Part shown: positions 8,461 through 16,210 of the stretch, one piece after another
How positions within the stretch are numbered: position 1 is the stretch's first letter
Layout: each line of letters begins with the position of its first letter
Assembly (NCBI RefSeq): GCF_022678645.1
Contig: NZ_JALBWV010000016.1
Coordinates: 62,001 to 126,000 of the forward strand
Origin: Saccharopolyspora soli
Lineage (GTDB): Bacteria > Actinomycetota > Actinomycetes > Mycobacteriales > Pseudonocardiaceae
Length of the DNA stretch: 64,000 bases
Direction: 5' to 3'
Notes under the pieces: model-generated
Databases searched by the model: none
The model's input: only the letters and a program-made list of their open reading frames with translations
Told to the model about the DNA's origin: nothing
Translations under genes and position numbers: made by a program

Positions 8461-11400
8461 ATGAGCCCGTTGGGAGCGTTGCCCCGGTTGTCGGGGTCGG
8501 CTCGCCGTGCGCTCGTCGGAGCTGGGCTGCTGTCGGTTGGCAACGCGGTCGCGTTGATCGTGCAGGCATGGGCGTTGGGCAGCGCGCTGGCGGCGGTGGT
8601 GGCCCGAGGCGCGGCGCCGGAGGCGATCAGCGGCTACCTCGTGGTGTTGGCTGTCGCGGTGGTCGCACGGGCCGGGCTGGGATGGGCGACCGAAGCGGTG
8701 TCCGCACGAGCGGCCGCGGGCGCCAAGGAGGAATTGCGCGGGCTGCTGCTGGATTCCGCGCTGCGGCGCGGACCGGAGTGGATCCAGGGGCGCGGCCCGG
8801 CGGAACTGACCGCGCTGGCCACCAAGGGCCTCGACGCGCTCGACGCGTACTTCACCAAGTACCTGCCCGCGTTGGTGACCGCCGCGGTCGTTCCGCCGCT
8901 GGTGGGTGCCTGGATCCTGTTCTCCGACTGGGTTTCCGCCCTGGTCATCGGGATCACCGTGCCGCTGATCCCGCTGTTCGCGTGGCTCGTCGGCAAGTAC
9001 ACCGAGCAGCGCACCTCGCGCGCCGCCGACGCGGTGCAACGACTGTCCGGGCAGCTGTTGGAGCTGATCCGCGCACTGCCGGTGTTGACGGCGTTCGGGC
9101 GGGCGCAGGCGCAGGGCGAGGTGGTCCGCCGGGTCAGCGACGCGCACCGCCGCACCACGATCGCGACGCTGCGCATCGCCTTCCTCTCCGCGCTGGTGCT
9201 GGAACTGCTCTCGTCGCTGTCGGTGGCGATGGTGGCCGTCGGCATCGGTCTGCGGTTGGTCTCCGGTGATCTGGACCTGGCCACCGGGCTGCTCGTGCTG
9301 GTGCTGGCTCCCGAGTGCTACCTACCGCTGCGCGCGGCCGGAGCGGCTCACCACGCCAGCGAGGACGGCATCGAAGCGGTCCGCCGCGTCGAAGAAGTCG
9401 TGAGTGGCAATGGTCGCTCTGGCGACCACAACCACTCACGACTGCTGCGGGACACGACGTTGCGGGTGGTGGGGCTGCGGGTTCGGCGGCGTGACGGGTT
9501 CGCGCCTGGCGGGTTGAGCTTCGTCGCGCGCCCCGGCGAGATCCTGCGGCTGGAGGGCTTCGACGGGATCGGCCCGAGCGGCAGCGGCAAGTCGACGACG
9601 ATGTCGGTGCTGCTCGGCTTCACCAGCCCGGAAAGCGGCACGATCACCTGCGGTGACGTGGACATCGCCGACCTCGACCCGGCCGACTGGCGACGCCGCA
9701 TCGCATGGGTGCCGCAGCGCCCCACCTTCACCGGCGGCACTGTCGCCGACGAGCTAGCGGTCGCCACCGCCGACCAACCCGACCTGGCGGAACATCTGGC
9801 GACGGCGCTCGACGAGGCGGCCGCCACGCACCTCCGCGACCGCCGCATCGACGAACTGTCCACAGGGGAACGTCAACGGGTCGCGGTAGCGCGCGCCCTG
9901 CTGCGGCTGCGCGGTGACGCGACGATCCTGCTGCTCGACGAGCCGACCGCCCACCTGGACACCGCGACAGCGCACCGGATCAACGCCGCCATCCGCCGCG
10001 CCGCTGACGCGGGCGCGACCGTCGTGCTTGCCAGCCACCGGCCGGAGGCCGTCGCGACGGAGCCCGAACCGGTCCTCGCGGCCGTCCCGGCCGCTGCGGC
10101 CGACCTGCCAGCGGCGCACGGTCGCATCCGCGACCTGATCACGCCGCGCACGCTCCTCGGCGTCGGCCTCGGCGCGCTCTCGCTGCTCTCCGGCCTCGCG
10201 CTGACCGCGACCTCGGCCTGGCTGATCGCTCGCGCTTCGCAACAACCGCCGATCCTCACGCTGTCCGTCGCGGTCGTCGGCGTGCGCACCTTCGCGCTGT
10301 CGCGCGCGGTGCTCCGCTACGCCGAGCGGCTCGTCACGCACGACGCCGCCTTCCGGCTCTCCGGCCGCCTCCGGCGGCGGCTGTGGGATGCCCTCGTGCG
10401 ACTCGGGCCGGTGCGCACCGCCGGGCTTCGCCGCGGCGAGGGGGTGGCCCGACTCGTCGACGATGTCGACGCCGTCCGCGACCTGGAGCCGCGCGTGATC
10501 CTCCCGCCGCTGGTCGCGGCGGTCGTCGTGCTCGCGGCCGTGGTGCTCCAGGCGCTGGTGCTCCCCGAGGCGGGCGCGGTTCTCGCAGCTGCGCTGCTCG
10601 TCGCCTGCTTCGCGAGTCCGCTCGCGGCGCTCGCGGCCGAGCGCCGCGCGACCACTGCCGTGGTCGAAGGGCGGCGCCGCGTGGCTGCTCGCGTCCTCGC
10701 GCTGCTCGACGGCTCGGCGGAGTTGCTCGCCTTCGGCGCGCACTCACTCCGCCGCGCCGAACTCGCGGCCGAGGACGCGCGGCTGGCTGCCCGTGCTCGG
10801 CACGCTGCCTTCGGTGCGGGCACTGCTACTGCTGTCAACACGCTTCTCGTTGGTATCGCCGTGCTTGGTGGCGCCTGGTTCGGGGCGTCGGCGGTGGCCG
10901 ATGGCCGTCTGGCACCGGAGCTCGCGCCGCTGCTCGGGTTGGTGCCGTTGGCAGCGGCGGAAGCCATTGCGCTGTTGCCTCCAGCGGCGCAGCAGTGGCG
11001 CTCGCTGCGCGCGGCGCAGGCGCGGTTGGCGCCGCTGTTGGCGGCCGATGCCGCTGGCGGAGCCGCGCCGATCGAGGCCCGTGGCGTTGAGCTGGTCGGG
11101 GTCGACGTGCGGTGGCCGGGAGCGCCGGAGGCGGCGTTGCGCGGCGCGAGCGTGCGAGTGCCGGTCGGGGCGCACGTTGCGGTGGTTGGTCCGTCTGGCG
11201 GTGGCAAGTCGACACTTTTGGCGCTGTTGCTGGGGTTCTTGCGCGCGGAGCGGGGCGAGGTGCGGGTGCCGCAGCGGGTCGCCTGGTGCCCGCAGGAACC
11301 GCAGCTGGTGTCGACGACGGTGCGGGAGAACCTGCGGCTCGCCGCGCCCGAGGCGAGCGACGGGCAGCTGGTCGAGGCGCTCCGGTTGGCCGGGCTGCCG

Positions 11401-11721
11401 GGGTGGGGCGAGCGGCTGGACACCGTGGTCGGTGGCGGCGGCACGGCGCTGTCTGGCGGCGAAGCGCAGCGGCTCGCGCTGGCGCGAGCGCTGCTGGTCG
11501 AGGACGCGGAGCTGGTGCTGCTCGACGAGCCGACGGCGCACCTGGACGTGCCGACCGCCGAGGACTTGCTCGACCGGCTGCGGCACACCCTGCGGGGCCG
11601 CACCACGATCCACGTGACGCACCGCTGGTCGGAGACCGAATTCGCGGACGTCGTCCTGCGCGTCGAGGGCGGCGAGATCACCGTGGTCCGCGAGCCGCAA
11701 CGCACGGGTGCGAACCTATGA
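8461..11721 (+). CDS. cydDC: Fused CydD-CydC thiol-reductant ABC exporter
   Basis: A 1086-residue fusion of the two half-transporters that export cysteine/glutathione-type reductants needed for cytochrome bd assembly. Order: CydD membrane domain (about 10-310), first nucleotide-binding domain (Walker A GPSGSGKST near 370, signature LSTGERQRVAVARAL, Walker B LLLDEPTAHLD near 490), CydC membrane domain (about 560-860), second NBD (GPSGGGKST near 910, LSGGEAQRLALARAL, LLDEPTAHLD). Two oddities are seen. A family A palindrome is read in frame as residues about 312-327, in the linker between the first membrane domain and NBD1. The strand leading into the first P-loop carries about five extra residues (RLEGFDG). 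ATG 8461 is chosen because AGGAG at 8450 is well spaced for it. Confidence 0.93.
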   Translation: MSPLGALPRLSGSARRALVGAGLLSVGNAVALIVQAWALGSALAAVVARGAAPEAISGYLVVLAVAVVARAGLGWATEAVSARAAAGAKEELRGLLLDSALRRGPEWIQGRGPAELTALATKGLDALDAYFTKYLPALVTAAVVPPLVGAWILFSDWVSALVIGITVPLIPLFAWLVGKYTEQRTSRAADAVQRLSGQLLELIRALPVLTAFGRAQAQGEVVRRVSDAHRRTTIATLRIAFLSALVLELLSSLSVAMVAVGIGLRLVSGDLDLATGLLVLVLAPECYLPLRAAGAAHHASEDGIEAVRRVEEVVSGNGRSGDHNHSRLLRDTTLRVVGLRVRRRDGFAPGGLSFVARPGEILRLEGFDGIGPSGSGKSTTMSVLLGFTSPESGTITCGDVDIADLDPADWRRRIAWVPQRPTFTGGTVADELAVATADQPDLAEHLATALDEAAATHLRDRRIDELSTGERQRVAVARALLRLRGDATILLLDEPTAHLDTATAHRINAAIRRAADAGATVVLASHRPEAVATEPEPVLAAVPAAAADLPAAHGRIRDLITPRTLLGVGLGALSLLSGLALTATSAWLIARASQQPPILTLSVAVVGVRTFALSRAVLRYAERLVTHDAAFRLSGRLRRRLWDALVRLGPVRTAGLRRGEGVARLVDDVDAVRDLEPRVILPPLVAAVVVLAAVVLQALVLPEAGAVLAAALLVACFASPLAALAAERRATTAVVEGRRRVAARVLALLDGSAELLAFGAHSLRRAELAAEDARLAARARHAAFGAGTATAVNTLLVGIAVLGGAWFGASAVADGRLAPELAPLLGLVPLAAAEAIALLPPAAQQWRSLRAAQARLAPLLAADAAGGAAPIEARGVELVGVDVRWPGAPEAALRGASVRVPVGAHVAVVGPSGGGKSTLLALLLGFLRAERGEVRVPQRVAWCPQEPQLVSTTVRENLRLAAPEASDGQLVEALRLAGLPGWGERLDTVVGGGGTALSGGEAQRLALARALLVEDAELVLLDEPTAHLDVPTAEDLLDRLRHTLRGRTTIHVTHRWSETEFADVVLRVEGGEITVVREPQRTGANL
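9397..9442. repeat. Family A palindromic repeat, copy 2, embedded in cydDC coding sequence
   Basis: Outer arms GTCGTGAGTGG (9397-9407) and CCACTCACGAC (9432-9442) are perfect over 11 bp. A nested stem TGGTCGC (9411-9417) pairs with GCGACCA (9422-9428). The element keeps the cydDC frame open, encoding a Gly/Asn/Asp/His-rich stretch that begins VVSGNGRSG. It shares the inner GGCGACCA sequence with the copy at 60239. The other four copies lie between genes, so this one is exceptional. Confidence 0.93.
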
Positions 11722-11806
11722 GCGCCCCCAGCGCAGCAGCGCCGTCGCATCCAGCTCTCGGGCCTGCCGTCGAACTCGTCTCGCGCGTCGCCGCGGGCGG
11801 CGGCGT

Positions 11807-11871
11807 TGGCAATTTTTCGCGAAATTGCCACGTTCTCCCCACGGGAAGCGCCAATTTCTCGCGAAATTGCC
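11807..11871. repeat. Composite family B element: two palindromes 42 bases apart
   Basis: TGGCAATTT...AAATTGCCA (11807-11830) and CAATTTC...GAAATTG (core 11852-11869) have centres about 42 bases apart and flank a CCCCACGGGAAG spacer. A structurally matching pair in the opposite orientation, with a related spacer, is at 16067-16128. The element lies in the 291-base interval between cydDC and the histidine kinase, in which no gene is supported. An open frame runs through it into the kinase but is probably untranslated there. Confidence 0.82.
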
Positions 11872-12012
11872 CGCGCCATCCGGGCGGAGATGCCACCCGG
11901 CGCCCGATGCGACGGTGCTGGTCGGGCGGGATCGGTGTCCGGCCGGAGTGCTGTGACCTGCGTCGTCCGAACCCGACGTCACGCTTGCGGGAGCTATAGC
12001 CTCGTGCATGTC

Positions 12013-13176
12013 ATGGAATCCACCCTCGCCAGGCGAATGTTGGCGGCGTCCACCGAGATCACCAGGTTGGCGCTGTCCGCGGAAGACCCGGAGGCCGTCC
12101 TCCCGCTGGTGGTCCGGCGCGCCGCCGAACTCGCCGAGGCCGACCTCGGCGTGGTCACCGTGCGGGCCGACGACGGCCGCCTGACCGTCGAAGCCGCTTA
12201 CGGCGCACCGACCGCCACCGGCCCGCTCGGCGACCCGGTGGGCACGGTCCTGTCGTCGCGTTCCGCCGCGGCGCGGGTCGCCCGCAGCGGGGTGCCGGTG
12301 GTCGTCGACGACCTAATCGACGACCCGTTGACCGCCCCGTACGTCCCTGCGGCGCTGCGGGTTTACGGCCCGTTCGCGGTCGCGCCGTTCGGCACCCGCG
12401 AACGTCGGCTCGGCGCGCTGGCCGTCTACCGGCGGCGCGGCGCGAGCACTTTCACCCGCGTCGCGGTGGACGTGCTGACGTCGTTCGCGGCGCAGGCCGG
12501 TCTCGCGCTGGTGCTCGCGGAGGGCTCCACGGCTCGCCAGCGCATCGCGGTCTACCAGGAGCGGGAACGCATCGCGCGTGATCTGCACGACGTGATCGTG
12601 CAGCGGCTCTACGCCACCGGGGTGCAGTTGGAGGTCCTGGAACGGCGGCTGTCCGGCCGGTTGGAGCCTGCCGACGCGGCCCGGCTGGCCGAGACGATGG
12701 AGCAGATCGACCAGGCCATCGCCGAGGTCCGCGCGACCGCCCGCACGCTGCGTTCGGCGGACCCGGAATCCCCCGCGCACGCGCCCGCGCTCGACGATTC
12801 GATGCGGTCCGAGGTGCAGATCGCCGGGGAGCTGCTGGGGCGTCCGCCGCAGTTGGAGATCGATGGCGATCTCAGCGCCGTCCCGGTGCCGGTGGCCGAC
12901 CACGCCCGCGCCGCGCTCCGCGAAGCGCTGTCCAATGTGGTCAGACATGCCGGGGCGCAGACGGTGCTGGTGCGGGTGCGGCGCTCGGAGTCCGGGCTGT
13001 TGCTGCAAGTCGTCGATGACGGCTGCGGAATTCCCCGCGACGTGAGCAAACGCGGGCTGCGCAACCTCGAAGAGCGGGCGGTAGCGGCGGGCGGTCGCTG
13101 CGCGATCACTTCGTCCCCGGACAGCGGCACAACGGTCACCTGGGAAGTTCCGCTCACCGCGAATCCACATGAGTAG
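12013..13176 (+). CDS. GAF-domain sensor histidine kinase (NarL/DevS class)
   Basis: A 387-residue soluble sensor kinase. Residues about 15-175 form one GAF domain, about 185-250 the HisKA_3 dimerisation helix with the phospho-acceptor in ERERIARDLHDVIVQRL, and about 280-385 the ATPase domain (N box EALSNVVRHA, G box DDGCGIP). The kinase core resembles DevS/DosT, but there is a single GAF domain without any His or Cys, so the haem ligation used by DosS is not possible. The start is ATG 12013 or GTG 12004; TATAGC just upstream suggests a short or absent leader. The open frame upstream to 11806 crosses repeats and is not counted. The cognate regulator is convergent at 13313. Confidence 0.88.
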   Translation: MESTLARRMLAASTEITRLALSAEDPEAVLPLVVRRAAELAEADLGVVTVRADDGRLTVEAAYGAPTATGPLGDPVGTVLSSRSAAARVARSGVPVVVDDLIDDPLTAPYVPAALRVYGPFAVAPFGTRERRLGALAVYRRRGASTFTRVAVDVLTSFAAQAGLALVLAEGSTARQRIAVYQERERIARDLHDVIVQRLYATGVQLEVLERRLSGRLEPADAARLAETMEQIDQAIAEVRATARTLRSADPESPAHAPALDDSMRSEVQIAGELLGRPPQLEIDGDLSAVPVPVADHARAALREALSNVVRHAGAQTVLVRVRRSESGLLLQVVDDGCGIPRDVSKRGLRNLEERAVAAGGRCAITSSPDSGTTVTWEVPLTANPHE

Positions 13177-13192
13177 CCCCGTGCCATCCTCA

Positions 13193-13221
13193 GTCCCCTG
13201 CTCAACCGCACCTCAGGGGAC
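13193..13221. terminator. Stem-loop between convergent kinase and regulator genes
   Basis: GTCCCCTG (13193-13200) and CAGGGGAC (13214-13221) form a perfect 8-bp stem with a 13-base loop. It begins 17 bases after the kinase stop and about 90 bases beyond the regulator stop, so it can serve mainly the kinase transcript. Confidence 0.55.
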
Positions 13222-13312
13222 CGTGACGCAAGCCAGCCACCAGAAACCGCGAAACGCGAGATTCGTGCTGCACGCAACCACCACTGAGAATCGCGGAGAG
13301 GCGGGACAGTGG

Positions 13313-13954
13313 TCAGGGCTGGCTCTGGCGGCGGGCGACCCAGGCCGCGGCCTGGGTCCGGCGCTCCATGCCGAGCTTGGCCAGCACCGAGGTCACGTAG
13401 TTCTTCACCGTCTTCTCCGCCAGGAACAGCCGCTCGGCGATCTGCCGGTTCGTCAAGCCCTCGCCGATCAATTCGAGCACCTTGCGTTCCCGCTCGGTCA
13501 AGGCGGCGAGCTCGTCCGGCTCGGGACTGGCGGACTCGCGCAACTTCGCCAGCACCCGCCCGGTGGTGATCGGATCCAGCAGGGATCGCCCGGCGGCGAC
13601 CTCTCGCACGGCGTTGACCAGGTCCTGCCCGCGCACCTGCTTGAGCAGATAACCGGACGCACCGGCGTTGATCGCCCCGACCAGCGCGCTCTCGTCGTCG
13701 AAGGCCGTGAGCACCAGGCAGTGCGGCGGCTCGGGCAAGGCGCGCAGCTGGCGGCACAGCTCCAAGCCGTCGCCGTCGGGCAGGCGCATGTCGATCACCG
13801 CGACGTCGGGCCGCGTTGCCTGCGCGCGTACCAGGGCCTCGCCGACCCCACCGGCCTCGGCCACGATCGCCACGTCTTCCTCGGTGTCCAACAGGTCGCG
13901 CAGACCGCGCCGGACCACCTCATGATCATCGACAAGCAGCACCCTCACTGGCAC
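13313..13954 (-). CDS. LuxR/NarL-family response regulator, DevR-like
   Basis: A response regulator of about 213 residues. It has an N-terminal receiver (VLLVDDHEVVRRGL; phospho-acceptor Asp in VAVIDMRLPDGDG; conserved Thr in VLTAFDD; Lys in YLLKQ) and a C-terminal LuxR HTH (LTERERKVLELIGEGLTNRQ, then KTVKNYVTSVLAKLGMERR). The recognition helix closely follows mycobacterial DevR. It is convergent with the GAF kinase, its probable partner. Start codons GTG 13960, 13954 and 13948 are all possible and none has a strong ribosome site; 13954 is chosen arbitrarily. An inverted repeat covers the start region. Confidence 0.88.
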   Translation of the reverse strand: MPVRVLLVDDHEVVRRGLRDLLDTEEDVAIVAEAGGVGEALVRAQATRPDVAVIDMRLPDGDGLELCRQLRALPEPPHCLVLTAFDDESALVGAINAGASGYLLKQVRGQDLVNAVREVAAGRSLLDPITTGRVLAKLRESASPEPDELAALTERERKVLELIGEGLTNRQIAERLFLAEKTVKNYVTSVLAKLGMERRTQAAAWVARRQSQP

Positions 13955-13976
13955 GTACACCACGCTACGTACGTGC
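13951..13976. promoter_or_regulatory. Inverted repeat over the response-regulator start
   Basis: GCACGTAC (13951-13958) and GTACGTGC (13969-13976) are a perfect 8-bp inverted repeat with a 10-base spacer. It lies over the first codons and immediate upstream region of the regulator gene. Autoregulation is an inference. Confidence 0.45.
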
Positions 13977-14022
13977 CCATCACCCGATGCGCTGAGGGTC
14001 GCCTGACGACCGGGAATCCGGG

Positions 14023-14517
14023 CTACTTCTTCTTGACCTTCCCGGCGCGCTTGGTCTGCGCGGCCACCTCGTGGGCTCGGCGTTTGGCGCGGTAGCCGAC
14101 GGACGGCTTGCCCCCGGTGTCGACGGCCGTGATCAGCAACCCGCCCAGCAGTCCGATGTTCTTGATGAAGTGCACCTGCTGGTCGGCCCGCTTCTCGGGG
14201 TCGTCGATCTCCCAGAACGCGTGCCCCACCAGCGTGGTCGGCACGATGCTCCCGGCCAGCAGCAGCGCGGCCAGTCGGGGGAACTTGCCCAGCGCCAGCA
14301 GGGTTCCGGCCCCGATCTTCACCGCGGCGTCGATGCGCACCAGGGTTTCCGGATCGGTCGGGAGCCGCTCCGGCAGCGAGTCCTTGATCGGGCCGGTGGT
14401 CTTCTCCAGCAGGGGCGCGGCCGCCTTGGCATGGCTCGGCGTATCGCGCAACACCCCGATGCCGCCGTAGATGAAGACCGCGGCGAGCATCGGCCGGGCC
14501 AAACGGCGAATGAGCAT
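14023..14517 (-). CDS. DoxX-family membrane protein
   Basis: A 164-residue protein with four hydrophobic helices (starting at MLAAVFIYGGIGVL, then KIGAGTLLALGKF, LAALLLAGSIVP and IGLLGGLLITAV) and a Lys-rich C-terminus. This is the DoxX layout; DoxX-like proteins in actinobacteria are linked to thiol/redox membrane complexes. The start ATG 14517 has a strong GAGGAGGT ribosome site. It is upstream of and co-directional with the response regulator, separated by about 60 bases that hold the inverted repeat. A redox role fits its place between cyd, the two-component pair and Hsp20, but its substrate is unknown. Confidence 0.85.
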   Translation of the reverse strand: MLIRRLARPMLAAVFIYGGIGVLRDTPSHAKAAAPLLEKTTGPIKDSLPERLPTDPETLVRIDAAVKIGAGTLLALGKFPRLAALLLAGSIVPTTLVGHAFWEIDDPEKRADQQVHFIKNIGLLGGLLITAVDTGGKPSVGYRAKRRAHEVAAQTKRAGKVKKK

Positions 14518-14712
14518 CTGGGACCTCCTCGATCGGCTGCCGGTGCGCCCCGACGGTACTCACTTCCACCCAGGTCCGCTTGATCATCGAAACCTGCGTC
14601 GAAGAGACTCAAGTTTTATCCGTCGATGGGGAACAAGAAGCATCGCAGCTCCGTTGGAAGGGGTGTAAGCCTGCAGCGCAGGGCTCAGGCTGAAGCTAGG
14701 AGGGATTGCACG

Positions 14713-15174
14713 ATGACCCTGGTTCGCCGGTCCACGTGGGACCCGTTCAACAGCCTGGTCCGGCAGCTCGACCGCGACCTCGATCTCTTCGGCCGCCGGT
14801 TCTTCGCCGCGCCGAACGGCGGCGCGTTCGTGCCCGCCGCGGACATCGAGCGAGACGGTTCGGACGTGGTGATCAAGCTGGATCTGCCTGGCGTGGACAT
14901 CGCCAAGGACGTCAACGTCGAGGTCGCCGACGGTCGGTTGGCCATCAGCGGCCAGCGCAGCAGCGACGAGACCCGCGAGGCGGACAACGTGGTGGTGCGG
15001 GAGGTCCGCAAGGGCTCCTTCCGCCGCGAGTTCGACCTGCCCGAGGGTGTCGGCGCCGAGCAGGTGACAGCCGACTACGACCGCGGCGTGCTGCGCGTGC
15101 GCGTGCGCGAGGTCAACAAGCCGAGCAGCGGTCCGGCCAAGATCGAAATCCGCGACACTGCCCAGGAGCAGTGA
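14713..15174 (+). CDS. Hsp20/alpha-crystallin small heat-shock protein
   Basis: A 153-residue ATP-independent chaperone that holds unfolding proteins in the cytoplasm. The alpha-crystallin domain spans about residues 40-140 (starting FVPAADIERDGSDVVIKLDLPG, ending YDRGVLRVRVRE), with the WDPF-type N-terminus (STWDPFNSLVRQLDRDLDLF). ATG 14713 follows an AGGAGG site. Upstream at 14606 is ACTCAAG, one half of a HAIR (HspR) operator; no matching half is seen, so HspR control is doubtful. A perfect 11-bp stem-loop follows the gene. Confidence 0.92.
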   Translation: MTLVRRSTWDPFNSLVRQLDRDLDLFGRRFFAAPNGGAFVPAADIERDGSDVVIKLDLPGVDIAKDVNVEVADGRLAISGQRSSDETREADNVVVREVRKGSFRREFDLPEGVGAEQVTADYDRGVLRVRVREVNKPSSGPAKIEIRDTAQEQ

Positions 15175-15183
15175 CCAGGTGCG

Positions 15184-15214
15184 GCAGGGGCCCGTCCACT
15201 CGGCGGGCCCCTGC
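15184..15214. terminator. Bidirectional terminator between hsp20 and macro-domain gene
   Basis: GCAGGGGCCCG (15184-15194) pairs perfectly with CGGGCCCCTGC (15204-15214) around a 9-base loop. It starts 9 bases after the hsp20 stop and lies 33 bases before the end of the convergent macro-domain gene. There is no U-tract, as is usual in high-GC actinobacteria. Confidence 0.8.
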
Positions 15215-15247
15215 TCGTGTCTGGGCCAATCGCTGCGGAAGCGGCCT

Positions 15248-15859
15248 CTAGAGCTGTTCGACGCGGGCGAACGCTTCGTCCCACGCCGCGGCGACCTGCC
15301 GTGCGCACAGCTCCGGCGACACCCCGCCGATACCGGTGCCCAGGCCGGGCATCGCGACCGAGCGGACCACCTGCCGGACCGGCGCGCCGTTGTCCAACAC
15401 CCCGCTCGACCACAGGCGCAGCACGGCCCGCGCCGCGAGGTAGGGGTGCACCGTGTCGACCGGTAGCCGTTCGCCCGGTTCCCGCATGGTGGGTGCGCTG
15501 ATCAACCAGATCGGGTTCGGCGCTCCGGTGGGCACCAGCAGCGCCTCACCGACCGGCAGCTCACCGCCGTGGTAGGCCAGCACCGCGCTGCGCACCTGCT
15601 CCTCGACGGCGGGGAACGCGTCGGCGTACACGGCGTCGATGCCACCGCGCATCCAGCCGTAGGAGTTCGCCGGGCTCACCACCGCATCCACCCGCAGGTC
15701 CAGCACCGAACCCTGGTGAACGGTGAGGCCAGCGCGGCTGTCGGCGATCTCGTGCCAGGCGGCGGCCAGCGGCTCGTCCAACGCGCACAGGACGAGCTGC
15801 AGCTCCGGCTCCGCTCCCTCCGCTGAGCGCTCCGAATCTGCGGTCACGCCCCACAGCAT
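15248..15859 (-). CDS. Macro-domain protein (ADP-ribose binding/hydrolase type)
   Basis: A 203-residue protein dominated by one macro domain. The ligand loop VDAVVSPANSYGWMRGGIDA (about residues 58-77) and the second glycine-rich loop MPGLGTGIGGVSPELCARQV (about 167-186) are characteristic. Macro domains bind or remove ADP-ribose and related nucleotides; the SPANS form with YGWMRGGID places it in a subfamily near phage-type macro domains, whose substrate is unknown. The start is ATG 15859, with GTG 15847 as the alternative. No partner gene is nearby, so the biological role is open. Confidence 0.85.
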   Translation of the reverse strand: MLWGVTADSERSAEGAEPELQLVLCALDEPLAAAWHEIADSRAGLTVHQGSVLDLRVDAVVSPANSYGWMRGGIDAVYADAFPAVEEQVRSAVLAYHGGELPVGEALLVPTGAPNPIWLISAPTMREPGERLPVDTVHPYLAARAVLRLWSSGVLDNGAPVRQVVRSVAMPGLGTGIGGVSPELCARQVAAAWDEAFARVEQL

Positions 15860-16066
15860 CGCAGGAATGCGTGGCGTAGTGGCATTGGGTAGGTCACACC
15901 TCCGCCGTTTTGACGGCCCGAGCCCCCGGTGGTCCGGCCGACAGCGCAGTGGCCTTGGTGTTTGCTTTTCGAGGCAGCCCGGCCGTCCCCGCCGCGCCGG
16001 GTTTCTCGGGACGATCCGCCCCTACTTGGCGTATCGGTCCCGCGCGCCGGTGCGTCCGGTGGAATT

Positions 16067-16128
16067 GCCGATTTGGCGCGAAACCGGCACTTCCCGTGCG
16101 GGGCGGGTGACGGTTTCGCGAAATCGCC
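16067..16128. repeat. Composite family B element, inverted relative to the copy at 11807
   Basis: A degenerate palindrome GCCGATTTGG...AAACCGGC (16067-16088) and a cleaner one with core TTTCGCGAAA (16114-16123) have centres about 42 bases apart, around a CTTCCCGTGCGGGG spacer. Reversing the 11807 element gives the same order and a similar spacer start (CTTCCCGTGGGG). It sits in the 351-base divergent gap 15860-16210 between the macro-domain gene and pheA; no gene is supported in that gap. Confidence 0.75.
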
Positions 16129-16210
16129 CACCGCGAAGGCGGGCGCCGAGATTCCGCTACCGGCGCCGCCCCGCAAAACGAGTTCAACGACGGGCTCCTA
16201 ATCTGGGCGG

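Noticed and set aside
6418-9147. A 909-codon open frame opposite cydA-cydDC, and a 1015-codon frame at 6222-9269
   Set aside because: Both are shadows of genuine cyd genes in very high-GC DNA. Their translations are low-complexity Arg/Gly/Pro/His-rich with no domain.
11806-12012. An N-terminal extension of the GAF kinase
   Set aside because: The frame is open but runs through two repeat palindromes and gives an odd, non-conserved sequence. Kinase homology begins at about 12013.
14603-14630. A HAIR (HspR) operator before hsp20
   Set aside because: Only one half-site, ACTCAAG, is seen; the opposite half at the proper spacing is missing.
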